DNA of 64,000 nucleotides from Miscanthus floridulus. Lineage: Eukaryota; Streptophyta; Magnoliopsida; Poales; Poaceae. The notes below the pieces were generated by a model that worked only from the letters and a program-made list of their open reading frames with translations, was not told where the DNA came from and did not search any database. Positions 32,648-47,600 of this stretch are shown piece by piece; positions within the stretch are counted from its first letter, which is position 1; every line of letters begins with the position of its first letter. The translations under genes and the position numbers were made by a program. The stretch is from the NCBI RefSeq assembly GCF_019320115.1, contig NC_089589.1, positions 26,202,487-26,266,486 on the forward strand, written 5' to 3'.

Positions 32648-35600
32648 ATGTCAATCCTTATACTTGGATTTCTCCGGTATCTCTCCTTCAAAGTGGAGTT
32701 CCGTTGGAGGGAACAGCCTGTACGTAAGCAGACATATTTGTCTCAAGCCTCAAAGAGGCAGTTGTCTGCAAATGATCATCGCCTTTCGACTGTACCACCA
32801 GTCTCCAGATGGAGAAGGAAAGTTGGTTCACCTTCTGTTGAGGCTGCTTTCGAAAGTTTCATTGAGAATATTTTGCGAGACTTTGTTTTAGACTTGTGGT
32901 ATTCAGATATTACTCCCGACAGAGAGGCCCCAGAACTGATACGTGGCTTAGTACTTCATGCTCTTGGTGAAGTATCAGGCAGGGTGAAAGAGATGAATCT
33001 AGTTGACATGCTAACAAAGTGACTAAAGGCTTGATATACTATCTAGTACATACCATCATTATTGAGTAATAGTTCTATGTTCATTTTTTCCCCCTGTTTC
33101 AGGGATATGGTTGATTTGATTGGTAACCATTTAGATATTTTCCGGAAAAATCAAACTCTAATTGGTGTTGATGTCATGAGGACTTTGTCTTCCGAGGAAA
33201 GAGATGAGAGACTGAAGCAGCACCTAATAGTTTCACAGGAACTTCATCCAGCACTGTTATCTTCAGAGCATGAGTACAAGGTAATAGCTAACCATTTTAG
33301 CTTTCATGTTATACAATAATACAGCCATTAATTAATACGAATTTTAGGTTCTTCAAGAAATCGTTGGGGGCATTATGGCTCTAGTTTTGAGACCACAAGA
33401 TGCACAGAGTCCACTAGTTCGCTGTTTCTCCAGGGAACTGATGACCTGCCTAGTCTTGCAACCTGTTATGAACTTCGCAAGCCCTGGGTAAGTTGTCTGC
33501 TAAAACGGCTGATTTATGGCAATATATAGGCTTCAAGCAGTCTACGGTCTGCTTAATTGTAATTTAAGTTATCGAATTTTAGTTTCCGCCTTTACCTGCA
33601 CCTAAGCTTTGTTCCAAATCCTTATTTGTTGTTTGTTTGTTTTTGTTTCAGCTACATCAACGACTTGATTGTCTACCTTCTAAACATCAAAGATACAGGT
33701 AATGTTGGAGGAAATACAAACATGGCTAATACGGAACTAGTGCCTTACAAAGGAGGTTCACAAGGTTGTCAAATGGAATCAAGGAATTTGACTGTAGAAC
33801 CTAGCAGCTTAATTCCACCAAATAATTCTGGGATGAGGTCATTCGTTACTTCTGAATGTGGAAAGTCGAAAATGTCAGAGGATGACAATGATAGTACCAT
33901 CCAACCTCGTCAGCCAGACTGGGCGGTGGTATTGGATGCAGCTACTAAAAGGAGGTCAGAGGTTCTTGCCCCTGAGAATCTTGAGAACATGTGGGCAATC
34001 GGAAAAAATTATCAAAAGAAAATGATTAAAGTAGACCAATCATCTAGGTTGAAAGGTTATGGAGGTTCAGATAACAGTCCAAGTGCAGGGGCAGGGGCAG
34101 TGGCTAAAGAGCTATCCTCTAACTTCAACGAGAGAATTGCATCTGTTGATTATAAATACATGGTCAATTTGATGCAAAGTAAAAATAGGAATGCTCAATC
34201 TACTTTCGTCACAGGTAGTCATCCACTTGCTCTACAAAATACGAATGAAGTGAAACCAAAAGAGGGGAGTCAAGTTCATTTCAGCAGCAAGGAGAAACCA
34301 CATGAAACCAGCAACAGTGTAAAAGCTCAACTAAAACGATCTAATAGTACTCCTGATATTGAGAAAAGATATTTGGCAAAAAGTAACCAGCCCATGGTTC
34401 CCAGTGAAAGGCTAAATGTGAGGAAAAATCAGGACGAGAGAGGTGCTGGTCCTGCCTCACATGTTGAGGTGCTAATGCATGTTCCGAAGATAAGATGCCG
34501 GGTAATTGTTTTCTAATCCTATCACTAGAACAATTCCAGTATCATCATCTTAACCACAAGCATCAAGTTGCTGGCTTTTACTGAATAAATTTGATCAATT
34601 GGATTAATTGAATAAATTTAACCAACCTGGTCAGGGTTATGTTGCTAGTATTCACCACAGTTTCTTGTGAAATTTTATTATTAACAATTATACCATTAGG
34701 ATCATCTCTTGTGAGATAAGTTTCAGAAGTTTGTAACAGTTGGCAAATTGATCTCTGATTTTGTTGTGTTGCATGTTGCTGTTATTTTATTATTCTCTTT
34801 GCGGGCAGTGATTTTAAAATATTTATGGGCATGGGGTTTGCATCTCACGCGCTCTTAAGCTGTGCCTTTCTACTGTTAGAAATCAATCACTAGCTTCAGT
34901 CTTGTATTACTTGCCATATATGTTCCGATTTTCATCCTTCCATAAGTAATCTAAACTATGGGAATATCTCTTCATTTTATCGTATTCCGCATTTTCTGAT
35001 TAGCACGTGGGTTCCATGGTTTCCATTGGTTTTACATTTTAGTACTTGGTGTCCGATTAGAATCAGATCTGTAGAATCCCGTGCTTAATTTGTATCTAGT
35101 CCTCATTAAGAGAAAATACATAAGATGCCACTGAATGACTACGTGCATGATCCACAATGTGGCACTCATTGTAAGGCTGGTGTGTGAGGCCTAGCCCACA
35201 TGTCAGTGAGTGGCATATATTGAACATAAGAAGCTACTCAGCGTCGTATGGGGGAAAATTGGTATTTGTGGTGGTTTGGTCTGATAATTAGTAATTAATT
35301 TCTAACAGTTTCCGTTCCTGCATGATTACATTATATCAGACCTAGCGGTTAATGTCACCATCAGTCCTCTTGTTCTTGATACAATATACATCTATTGATG
35401 TGAAGTAATGTCATTCTCCACAGCTGATGTGATTTGTTGGGGTCTATTTCTTTGCAGGTTGTTGGTGCATATTTTGAGAAACTAGGTTCAAAATCTTTTG
35501 CAGTTTATTCTATCGCGGTGACTGATGCAGATAATAAGGCCTGGTTTGTGAAAAGAAGGCATGGTTTTACTTGGCATATTTGTACATTAATTGCAGCTTC

Positions 35601-38600
35601 GAGAGAGGAACATGTATGATCCTGACCTATAGCTTCTATTTGTAGATACCGGAAATTTGAACGTCTTCATCGACAACTGAAGGAGATACCTAATTATTCA
35701 TTACATCTGCCTCCAAAGAGTTTTCTTTCATCTAGTGTTGATGATTACCTTGTGCACCAACGATGCATTCTCCTGGACAAATATCTTCAAGTATGATTGG
35801 TTCTCTAGCATTTTTGCTCATCTTTTACTTCAAATGTGTTTATAATATTAATTTTGTGTTCAATAGGATCTCTTGTCTATAGCTAATATTGCAGAGCAGC
35901 ATGAACTTTGGGATTTCCTGAGTGCATCCTCAAAGGTGTGTGATTTACACCAAGCAAATCCTTATAGCCTTGTCCTTAATGATAAGGACTGCACACATTT
36001 TCATTCAGTGCTTTCTTGAGGTTCTTAGCACTTCATTTCTTTTCCACTTTGTAGAATTACTCTGCTGGAAAGTCCACCTCTGTTATGAAAACCTTGGCTG
36101 GTATGCATGTCCCCACACTTGTTTTCTCCCCTTAAAAGCTATAACTTGCTTTGTTCTTTTCTTAAAGACATTTTATTTGTTTTAAAACAGTTAATGTTGA
36201 TGATGCAATGGAAGACATTGTTCGACAATTTAAAGGAGTTTCAGATGGTTTGAAACGGGCGGTCGGCACAACGCCTTCTAGCGCAACTGCCCAATTTGCA
36301 GATAATAGGATGTCTCTATCTTGGAACCAGGAAGAGAAAGATAACCACAACTTGCATCAACGAAACTTGGAAAGTGCTCATAGCCTATCAGATGGTGATA
36401 GTAACTACGAAGATCACACCTCATCTATGAATAGTGGATGCCATTCAGACAATGAGGTCAATAATAGAGGCCATACTTCAAATGATGTTAAGCACATCGA
36501 AACATATTCCAGTTTGGATAAACAAGCCAGTGACCAAATAGGAAAACCTACAAGGGCACATTCTGATTCTTCGAACATGTCATCTCTAAATACATTCGAG
36601 GATCCAATAGGAATTCCTCCTGACGTACACCACACCCTGCTACTACATAATTTATTTGATGCATTTCATAGGGAATGGTTGTTCTTACTGTTTTTCCTTT
36701 TACTGATAAACCTTCTCTTCTATTTTGGCAGTGGATGCCAACAAATGTTAGTGTGCCTTTATTGAACCTGGTTGACAAGGTATTCCAGCTAAAGCGACGG
36801 GGTTGGATACGGTATGTTCCTTTATAATGAACTTTATCAAATTTGTTCCTCAGAATTTGCTTACTAGTTTCAGACCACTGTTACATAGTAACAAATTAAG
36901 GGACTGTTTGAAACAAAGGAATAGAAAACACAGGAATGAGAGAAAACACAGGTATAGGAAAGGAAAGTAGTTGCAAAACAGAGGATTGAAAAAACATAGG
37001 AAATTTTCAAGATAGGTGTTTGGAATGCAGGAATGAAAAGAGTATAGTAAACTTTCAAACTTGATTGCAATATGAACTTTTTTATACTAATCAAATCCTT
37101 AAGAAAATATAGTTCAGAACATCATTTTTAGTATATAAACTAGAGAGAGAGAGAGCCATACATACCAAGCGGGCAAAACTTTTCTTTTGTGTGCCATGGG
37201 GCTCAAACAGGAAGCTGAATGTTGTCTCGCTGTTAAGGCTAGATTAGCAATATAAGCATATTCAGAGAGCGAGCGAAGCTGCAGTGGCCACAGGAAAGCT
37301 TTCCATCGACTCGGAGCTCATTTTTTGTTTCCTGCAAAAGTACATGCTTCTCCACTGTTCCTATGGAAAGTTCTTTGCCGATTTCTCCAAACCAAACGCA
37401 TAGTGACGTCAGCAAAACAACGGTTTGGCATGTTGGCCCACAGAATCACCGGCTCAGGTGAGTGAACCACTCACCAGTCTTGCCGAGCACCCGCTAGTGT
37501 TGCCGAGCACCAACTAGCCGTGCCGACCACGAACAAGCGTTGTCTGTCCCACACACTATGGCTAGAGCTAGAAGAAGAAGAGAGAACAGAGCATGCACAC
37601 AGAGTACAAGACACCAGCGTTGGCCGAAGCCCTATATGGGAGATGTCAAATATAAACTCTCTTTACTGAGTTGTCGTGGTAGTCTATTTATACAACTCTA
37701 TCCATCTAGTCCCAGTACAGCTGCCCTGCTGCCATAGTGACTAGATAACATACAGGACTGACTCCGTGCCGGCCTCTGCATGTGCCTACAATGCTGCAGG
37801 TGAGCCGTGCGGCGCCTGCACCTACAGCGGCTACAGTATCACAGCAGGGGGCCTTTTGGCACCGCCTTCCCTTGTTGTGTTCACACAAGGTAGCAGTAGA
37901 TTATCTAACAATCTTCCTCTAATCCTACTGCTAACCCTTGTACCCCCTCCATGCCGATCATCTCATTCAGCTCCGTGAGTCGAAGACGTCCGAGCAGCTT
38001 GGTGAGGACGTCCGCGAGTTGCCGATCAATTTCGACGAACTCGATGACGATCTGCCCTCCATCAATACAGTCCCTGAGGAAGTGGAACTCCACGTCGATG
38101 TGTTTACTCCGATCGTGCAGAACCGGATTCTTCGCGAGGGCAATGGCGGGCTGGTTGTCCACCATCAGTGCTGGTGGGTGAGCTTCCACACCGGTCAGCT
38201 CGCCTAGCAGCCAGCGCAGCCACACAACTTGGCATGCCGCTGTGGCCGCCGCTACATACTCTGCCTTGCACGTAGATAGCGTCACCACCTTCTGTTTCAG
38301 CGACAACCATAAAATTAGAGCCGACCCAAGGAAGACGAGCAGGCCAGAGGTGCTCCGTCGTCCGTTGATGTCCCCCGCCATGTCTGCATCGCTGAACACA
38401 GTGAGCTGCAGCCTACTCCCATCAGTCTTAGAGAAAATGATCCCTTGATCCACCGTTCCCTTGACGTAGCGCAGTAGCCACTTCACCGTAGCCCAGCGAT
38501 CCTCTCTGGGATCCTCCATGAAGCGACTGACGTAGCCCACGGCGAACGCAATGTCCGGCCTCGTGTGGACTAGGTAGCGTAGACCGCTGATGATGCTCCG

Positions 38601-41600
38601 GCAGAGTATTGCATCCACCTTCGCCGCGGTACTGGCCTTCGTCAGCTTCAGCCGCTCCTCCATTGGAGTCACGCATGGCTTGCACTCAGCCATGCCGCTC
38701 CTCTCCAACAGCTTGGAGGCATACGCGCTCTGACCGAGCATGAGTTCCTCCTTCCCTTGTCTCACCTCGATGCTGAGGTAGTAGGAGAGTGCGCCAAGAT
38801 CGCTCATTCAAAAACGAGCCGCCATCTCGCGCTTGAAGCTGTTGATGTCCTCCGTGCGCACGCCGGTGATGATTAAGTCATCCACATACACGCTGACGTC
38901 GAGCTCCTCCTTCCCCGTCGCCACGTGTAGAGCGTGTGCTCGGTTATGCATCGCTGAAACCCAAGCTCGCCCAGCGTGACGTCAAGCTTGGCGTTCCATG
39001 CTCGTAGGGCCTGCCGCAGCCCGTAGAGCGCCTTGCGCAATTGGAGCACCCTGTGCTCCTCTCCCTTGACGGCGAAACCTAGAGGTTGCCTGACGAAGAC
39101 CGTCTCCACCAGTTCACTGTTGAGGAAGGCCGATTTAACGTCCAAGTGATGGATGCGACAGTCCTTTGCTGATGCTAAGGCTAGTAGCAAACAGACCGAC
39201 TCCATGCACGCTACTGGCGCAAAGACCTCCTCGAAGTCTATGCCCTCGTGCTGAACAAAGCCTCGAGTGACGAGGCGTGCCTTGTGCTTGACAATGGCGC
39301 CGAGCTCGTCCCGCTTGACCTTGTACACCCACTTCAGGCTAATCGGATGGCATCCTGGAGGTGGGTCGACAAGCTGCCATGTCTCGTTTTCCTCGATCGC
39401 CTTCATCTCCTCCAACATCGCCCGTCGCTAGTTTCTGTCCCGCTCGGCCAGCGTGAACGTGGGTGGTTCCTCTGCACTAACTAGCAGCAGCTCTGCGTCA
39501 TTGAGCAGCCGACCAGCCAGTCCTGAGGGTCCTGTGCCACCGACGATGTCGTCCAGCCTACGGAACCGCACCTCCTCACCTTCGTGGTAGGCGTCCATGA
39601 ACTCAGTGATGTCACTTGGAGGTGAGGCGAACTCGATTGGCATCGATGGAGTTCCCTGTTCCACTTGAGTGCTCGTCATAGCACCTTGAGTGCTCGGCAC
39701 CCTAGTTGCAGTGCTCGGCACTACTTCTAGATAGCTCGTCATTACACCTGCAGTGTTCGGCCACACTGTAGGAGTGCCCAGCCTTAGTCTTGGAGTGGTT
39801 GGGACCACTGCAAGATGTCTTGGCTATGCCACGGGAGTGCTCGGCACCCATCCTAGAGTGGTCGCTACCACTGCAGAACCTCCTGGCGCCACTCCTGGCG
39901 TGCTCGGCATCCCTTTAGGAGTGCTTGGCACTCCTCCCGGAGTGCTCGGCATCCCTCCTGAAGTGCTTGACACTGCCCCAAGAGTGCTCGACTCAGCCGC
40001 TGGAGTGCTCGGCGCTCCTCCCGGAGTGCTCGGCACCTCTTCCCTAGCGTCTCCACCACCGTGGATGACCAGGTGCTCAACGACGAAGGTGCTGGTGAAG
40101 CAGCCAGCTTCCCCCGTGCTCGGACTGCTCCAGTCCCAAGCTGCCTCCTCGTCGAACATGACGTCGCACGAGACAAGCACCTTGTCTCCGCATGGGTCGT
40201 AGAGCCGGTATGCCTTGGTACCCTCCACGTAGCCCAGGAACACCATGGGTGTGCTCCTATCCTCCAGCTTGGTGAGGTTCGGCTTTGTCTTCCTGGCGTG
40301 GCCGATGCAGCCAAATGTCCAGAGGAAGGACACGCTCGGCTTGCGCCCATACCAAGCTTCGAACGGCGTCTTGCCCGTTAGGGCCTTGGTCAGAGAGTGG
40401 TTGTGGATGAACATTGTCGTGGTCACCGCCTCTCCCCAGAACCTTGCCGGCATGCCTTTGGCCTTCATCATGGATTGGGCCATGCCGACTACCGTTTGGT
40501 TGCGTCTCTCCACCATGCCATTCTGTTGTGGCAAGTACGGCGTGGTGTGGTGTTGCCCCACACCCTGATCCACGTAGTACACAACGAACTCCACCAAAGT
40601 GAATTCACCGTCGTGATCAGTCCTCAGCACACGGAGCTTCTTGCCGCTCTTGGCCTCCATGCGCATCTTGAACTTCTTGATCGCCGCTGCCGCTTCGTCC
40701 TTGCTCATCAGGAGTTGTAGCCACATGTAGCGTGTTGTAACACGGCCTCGGCAGGTGGCGAAACCCTCCGACGGCGAGGTGTCACCAAGGCGTCTTCGAC
40801 CGTCTTAGGGTGGAGATCTGGCACTGACTAAAGGAACTTTCCTGGCTATGCTTGTAGGGTGCTGCACGAGGCTCAGCGAGCTTGTCGCGGATTCCGCCCG
40901 AGCCGAGCACGGGCATCTCTGACCGCTCAGGCGGACGCCGCCCCGCTTCGGCTGACGGGCGTCTCCGGCGCTAAAGGCGAAGGCCGCCCTACCCCCGAAC
41001 TAATCAAACAAACAACCTTGCCTAAGTGTGTGTAGGTACCTAAGCGCAGGCACCCGTGGTCCACGCGAGCGTGCCAGCATGGCCCCCGCGTGGCCAGGCG
41101 GAGACTTACAGATGAGGTCTCCGACCGGACCGGTGGAGACTCGCGTAGGCAGCTGCGCACCCCTGAAGATGGAGGCCAGTGTCAGGAACCCAGGCCTCTA
41201 GGCCGAAGATCGAGGCACGGTGGGCCGGCCGCTTATGGAGGCCCGTTACTTGAAGACGGTGTGGCACTGTAGCAGTTGAGGGGCATTGTAATAAATTCTG
41301 TCAAGAGGTAGTTGAGTCCTATAAATAGGGAACACTTGTAATAGTACGGGAGGTTGGAGGATGAATTAATGAAACCTTAGTTTTGCATGCCATTTCCCTA
41401 CACGCCCACCTGTCGTGCCTATTCCCCGAGCCTCCGCCTAAGGGCAATGCTTGGCGGGCGGAGGCCTCTATCTCCTCCACACTGTCTGAGACCGCTAGTT
41501 TCAACATTGGCGCCAACCGTGGTTTGGCCAAGGCAAACCAACGATGGCAGGGAAAAGAAAAACCACCACCAGAGCAGCAACAACCACGGGTCAGAGAGGA

Positions 41601-44600
41601 AGGCCTAGGCGCACCACTCGTAGCACCTACACAACCTCGCCTACGGAGGATGACACTAGAGCAGATGCCCAGGGTCAACCACCGGAACCCCAAGAACCAG
41701 AGATTCAAGATCCGGAGGCCCAACCAAATTCAGGCCCAACACTCGAGCAAGAACTGCAACAGCTGCAAGCACAGTTGCAAAGAGCGCAACAAGAGAGGGA
41801 TAGAATGGCAGCAGCATTCGCAGCTAATTAGCAAGCTACTCAAGCGTCAGCACAAGCAGCAGAAATAAGGCAGCAGTTGGTATTCCTACATGCTGAGATG
41901 CTAAGTATGCAGCATGTAGTACCAGTGTCAACCTCCGTAATCCTAGCCTCCGCAGCAATAACTCCACCAGCGATTAGCCCGACCATGATGCCATCTTAGG
42001 TGATGTGGAGACCTATCGATCCCAAGTCCCCACTCTCTGAAGGCATACAACAGTCGCCATGGCCAACGGCGTACAAGCCAATCACACTACCAAAGTTCAA
42101 TGGCAAGACAGACCCCCATCAGTTTATTATAAGTTACGAGGCAGCAGTAGCCTCCGCCGGTGGAGACGACGCCATCTTGGCAAAGTCATTTGTCATTGCA
42201 GCCGAAGGCGACGTGTTGGCTTGGTATTCTATGCTAAAACCAAGCACAGTCTACTCTTGGGAAAACCTCCGGGATAAGATATTGGCAAATTTCAAGGGGC
42301 TAACAGCACAGTCGCTGACTTCCACAGATCTGTTCCAGTGCAAGCAAATACAGGGAGAGACACTACATGACTACTTCTGGAAATTTGTGCAACTAAAGGC
42401 GAAGGCACCAGACATCCCAGACGAGATCGCCATCGAAGCAGCGATCAAAGGCCTCCGAATTGGGCCATTCGCAGCACACCTAGCAAGAAAGAAACCAACT
42501 TCCATACAGCAGTTGTATGACAAGTTCGAGAAATACTGCAGATCAGACAATGACCTTCGGAAAAGGCTAGAGGAGCAGGGTCAAAACAGATAGCAAAACA
42601 GCAACAAAAACTCCCAGAAAACCTATAATAACCAGAATGCATCAAATCAGAAACCAGGCCAGGGGCAAGTGCTCAGCATCGAGGGTCAACCTCACCCCGG
42701 GCAAGGGCAACTGGAAGCGCCAGCACGGCTAGAGACCTAGACTAGGAACCAAGGTCGGCAAGGTTACCAAGGCAAAAACTAGAACAAAAACCATAGCCAG
42801 AAACAACGCAAGCCATATTGCGTTTTTCACGGCGAAAACGCAGGGCACAGCACCAAAGATTGTCCGGAGACAAAAGAGACACAGGAAAGGATGAAGAACA
42901 AGCAGACTGCCCAACCTCCAACATAGCAGAGCACAAGAGAGGTCAACACCACCTACACAACTGGCCACCAGCAGTACTGCCCAATGTACCCAGCGCTAAA
43001 CGCAACCTAAATACATCCCTCCACACTAGCCTCTGCCTATTACCCAAACTTCCTACCAGCATGGTGGTTAGTGCCTTCGCAGCAGCCTCCGGTGGGTAAC
43101 TATAGTTCGGAGGCAAGCCTGACCTACATAAACCCAAAACCTCCCCATATAACCTACCTCGAAACAAACCCACTGGCACAAAACCAAATCAGGTTCGAGC
43201 CTCTGCTGCAACAGCACCACATGCAGCAACTGCCTCCACCGCCACCTCACAACCAACCACCAGCACCAAAAAATGAGCCAAACCCAGAAAACCAAGTCAA
43301 CCCCCATGGACCGCTACCAACAATAGGCATGATACTACCAATCACCGGAGGATCATCAATGGAGTTTCAAACAAAAAAACAGAAAAAGGATCACCTCCGC
43401 CTGCTAAACAACGTAGCAGTTCAAGGTCCAGCGAAATACACAGATTGGTCTAGAGTCCCAATCACCTTCATAGAAGAAGATCTCTAGCTAAAGAGCTACC
43501 CTCACGCAGACGCAATGGTAATCAAGACCAACATAGCAGCATGGGAGATAAGCAGAGTACTGATTGACACTGGCAGTTTAGTAGATATCATCTTCGTAAA
43601 CACCTTCGACCAAATGAAGCTCAGCAGAAATCAACTACAGCCCTCTGAATCCCCTTTGATAGGATTCGGAGGCAAGCAGATACAAGCATTAGGAAAAATC
43701 TCACTCCCAATGTCGTTTAGAACCCAAGCAAATGCTAGAACCGAGTACATAACCTTCAACATCATCGATCTGTATTACCCATACAATGCCATCTTGGGTA
43801 GAGGATTCACAACCAAATTCAACACAGCCCTGCATATGGCCTACCTGTGCATGAAAATACCAGCACTCCATGGTATTATCATAGTCCGAGGTAGCCAGAA
43901 AGAAGCAAGAAACATAGAAAAGGCAATCTACAGAGCCCAAAGAAACATCAATACAGTCGACTCGGCACATAAAGAACTAGAGCCTCTGGATATGCCCAGA
44001 GGAAAAATAGATATGGCAGGTCAAGAAGAGACAAAGGTGACCCCTCTAGAAAAGGAGTTATCAGACAGAAAAGTAACAATCAGCTCAGAGTTGAGCAAAG
44101 CAGAGGAGGAAGAGCTCATGGAAACTCTAGTAAACAACAAAGACATCTTCGCCTGGTCAGCCTCCGACCTACAGGGAGTCAGTAGGGACATCATACAGCA
44201 TGAACTAGATATCAATGAAAACATGAGGCCAAGAAAGCAGAAATAGAGAAAAATATCAGAGGACAGAATCCTGGCAGCAAAGGCGGAGGTGCAAAGGTTG
44301 CTAGACGCAAAAGTCATCAGAGAAGTCAAGTATTCAAAATGGCTCGCAAACATAGTACTGGTGCCAAAGAAGAATGGCAAAATGAGAATGTGCATAGATT
44401 TCACAGACCTGAATAAAGCTTGCAAAAAAGACCCTTTCCTATTGCTAAGAATAGATGCCTCTGTCGACAAGGCAGCCAGATGCCAGAGGTTCTCTCTCCT
44501 CGACTGTTTCTCTGGGTATCACCAAATCTGGATGAAAAAAGAAGATGAAGACAAGACAAGTTTCGCCACTCCATTCGAGACATATTGCTACACCAGAATG

Positions 44601-47600
44601 CCGGAGGGCCTCAAAAATGCCGGAGCAACCTTTGCTAGAATGATAAAGGAAGTTTTGGGTTCACAACTGGATAGAAACATCATAGCCTACGTCGACGACA
44701 TAGTGGTCATGAGCAAGAACAAGGATGATCATGTCTCCGATTTACAGGAAACCTTCGCTAACCTCAGGATAGCTGGCCTCCGCCTCAACCCAGAAAAATG
44801 TATATTTGGAGTCACAAAAGGAAAGATGCTCGGATACATCGTAAGCAGCGAAGGCATCAAAGCGAACCCAGACAAAACCAGAGCAATAATGACAATGGCA
44901 GAACCCAAAAACAAGAAAGAAGTGCAAAAGCTAACGGGAAGAATAGCAGCACTCAATAGATTCATCTCAAAATCAGCAGAACGTAGCCTCCCCTTCTTCC
45001 AAGCACTGAGGGGCGGAGACAACTTTGAATGGGGGTCCAAGCAGTCGGAGGCATTTCATAACTTGAAAGAGTATCTAGCAAACTCACTGGTGGTCTCCGT
45101 CCCAAAATCAAACAGCCACCTATTGCTATATGTGGCGGCCTCCGACCATGCAGTCAGCGCAGTCTTAGTCCATGAGCTGGAAAAAGAATTAGGCAAAACT
45201 CAAAAGCCAGTTTATTTTATCTCAGAAGCATTGTCCGGAGCCAAGCTAAACTACACTGAGGTAGAAAAAGTTGCCTACGTAGTACTGACGGCATCAAGAA
45301 AACTAAAGCATTATTTCCAAGCCCACGAAATCTCAGTTCCAACATCGCTGCCACTGCAAGACTTGCTCAGAAACAAAGAAGCCTCCGGCAGAATAGGCAA
45401 ATGGGCTACAGAGCTATCACAGTTTGGTATCTCGTATGTCCCTAGAACAGCAATCAAATCACAAGCACTAGCCGATTTTGTAGCAGATTGGACACCTCCG
45501 ACAGAGCCCAAGGTACAACCAACCACTCAAGGCTGGATAGCATTCACGGATGGAGCTTGGGGCCAAGCCAAAGCAGGAGCCTCTGCCATCCTAACGGCAC
45601 CCTCCGACGTCAGACTGAAATACGCAGCAAGGCTAGAGTTCAAATCAACAAACAACATAGCAGAATATGAAGGCCTGATCCTAGCGCTCAGTAAAGCAAA
45701 GGCCCTAGGGGCCAAAACATTGATAGTCAAAATAGATTCTCAAGTGGTTACTGGCCAAGTAGAGAAAGAATACACAGCAAGAGAGCTAGAACTCATCAAA
45801 TACCTATCCGTTGTCAGAAATTTAGAGCAAAGATTCGAGGGCTTCACCCTGAAGCACATCCCAAGATCAGAAAATGTAGAGGTAGATGAACTAGCTAAAG
45901 TGGCGGCAAACAACCTGCCACTGCCACCAAACACTTTTTACCAGATCCTAAAGTCTCCGGCAACTACAGAGACATCTAAGACACCTAAGCCCATACTACA
46001 CCTGCAAAATGAAGATTGGAGAAAGGCGATAACAGAATTCTTAGAAGGCAAAACCACCGAAGAAGATGAAGCAAAAGCAGCAAGAATACAGGCCAAGGCA
46101 AGAAATTACACAATCATAGATGGTGTACTGTACAAGAAAGGAGTAGTCCAGCCTCTCCTCAAATGCATATCACAGAGCGAAGGCATAGAGTTGCTTCAAG
46201 AAATACACTCAGGAATTTGCGGGTCGCACATTGGCTCTAGAGCATTATCAGCAAAGGTAATAAGGCAAGGCTTTTATTGGCCAACACACATACAAGACGT
46301 AGAGCACACAGTCAGAACATGCAAAGCATGCCAAACATTCTCTCCCGGGCAGTCAAAACCATCGTCGGAGACCTAGCTTATACCTCCGACATGGCCGCTA
46401 CAAAGATGGGGTATGGACCTGGTCGGCCCATTACCACCATCCCAAGGAGGAAACAGATTCACACTAGTGGTAGTAGAATATTTTACAAGATGGATAGAAG
46501 CAAAGCCGCTGGCGAAGATAACCTCAGAAACCATCAGAAAATTCTTCTGGCAAAACATCATTTGCAGATTCGGTGTACCGAGGATTCTGACAGTAGACAA
46601 TGGAAAACAATTCGATTCAGAGAACTTCCAAGAATTCTGCAAAAGCATTGGGACAACTAGCCTTCGCCTCAGTATACCACCCAGAGTCCAATGGTGCTGT
46701 GGAAAGAGCAAACAGAATAGTGTTTTCAGCAATATCAAAAACATTGCTAGGCCTACGCAAAGGAAAATGGGTAGATGAATTACCCAGAGTGATTTGGTCA
46801 CACAATACATCTATCTCAAGAACAATAGGATTTACACCATTCAAACTGCTTTATGAAGAAGAGGCCATGATGCCAGAAGAAATCAAGCACGAAAGCCTCC
46901 GCACAACGAGACAGCTAATGTTGCAAGATGAAGAATATGCAAAAGAAACAATAGAAGCCATAAGACTAGAAGCAGTCGAAAACATTGCAAAATATCAGTC
47001 CCAAACCAAGAAGTGGAGAGACTCTCAAGTGGTAAGGAAAGACATAAAACACGGAGACCTCATACTCAGAAGAAAACCCAACGCACAACTTGTTGGCAAA
47101 CTACAACCGAAATGGGAAGGCCCATACACAACAACGGCAGCAGGCCGCCCTGGCTCTTTCCACTTGACCGACAGCGAAGATGTCATGACAACCCACACCT
47201 AGAATATTGACAGCCTCCACAGATACTACATCTAGGCAATGTACGAAAGGGCAACCTCCGCAAATAATAAGTGGAGGCCCCTCCGTTCAGTTACCTTTTA
47301 GTTTTTTTCTTCAACCCAAAAAATGTAAAAGAGCCTGTATTCTTTTCCTCACAGGGGAACTCCAAGCGGAGGTGAGGTTTTTAACGAGGCAGGCTCAATG
47401 TAAAAATCCTCTACAAGTATAAAGAGGTAATTCCCCAAAAGAACGCTTGAAAAGTCCAAAACCGAAAGCGGCTAGCTCTGGCGCCGCAATATTCGGTGAA
47501 CAAAAATAAGCACAGGTCCTTTTAAAGCGCCGACCACGGGCATTGGTAATTTAAAACGACCTCTATGGCCAAATAGGGTTCCGACCTTGACAAAGACTTG

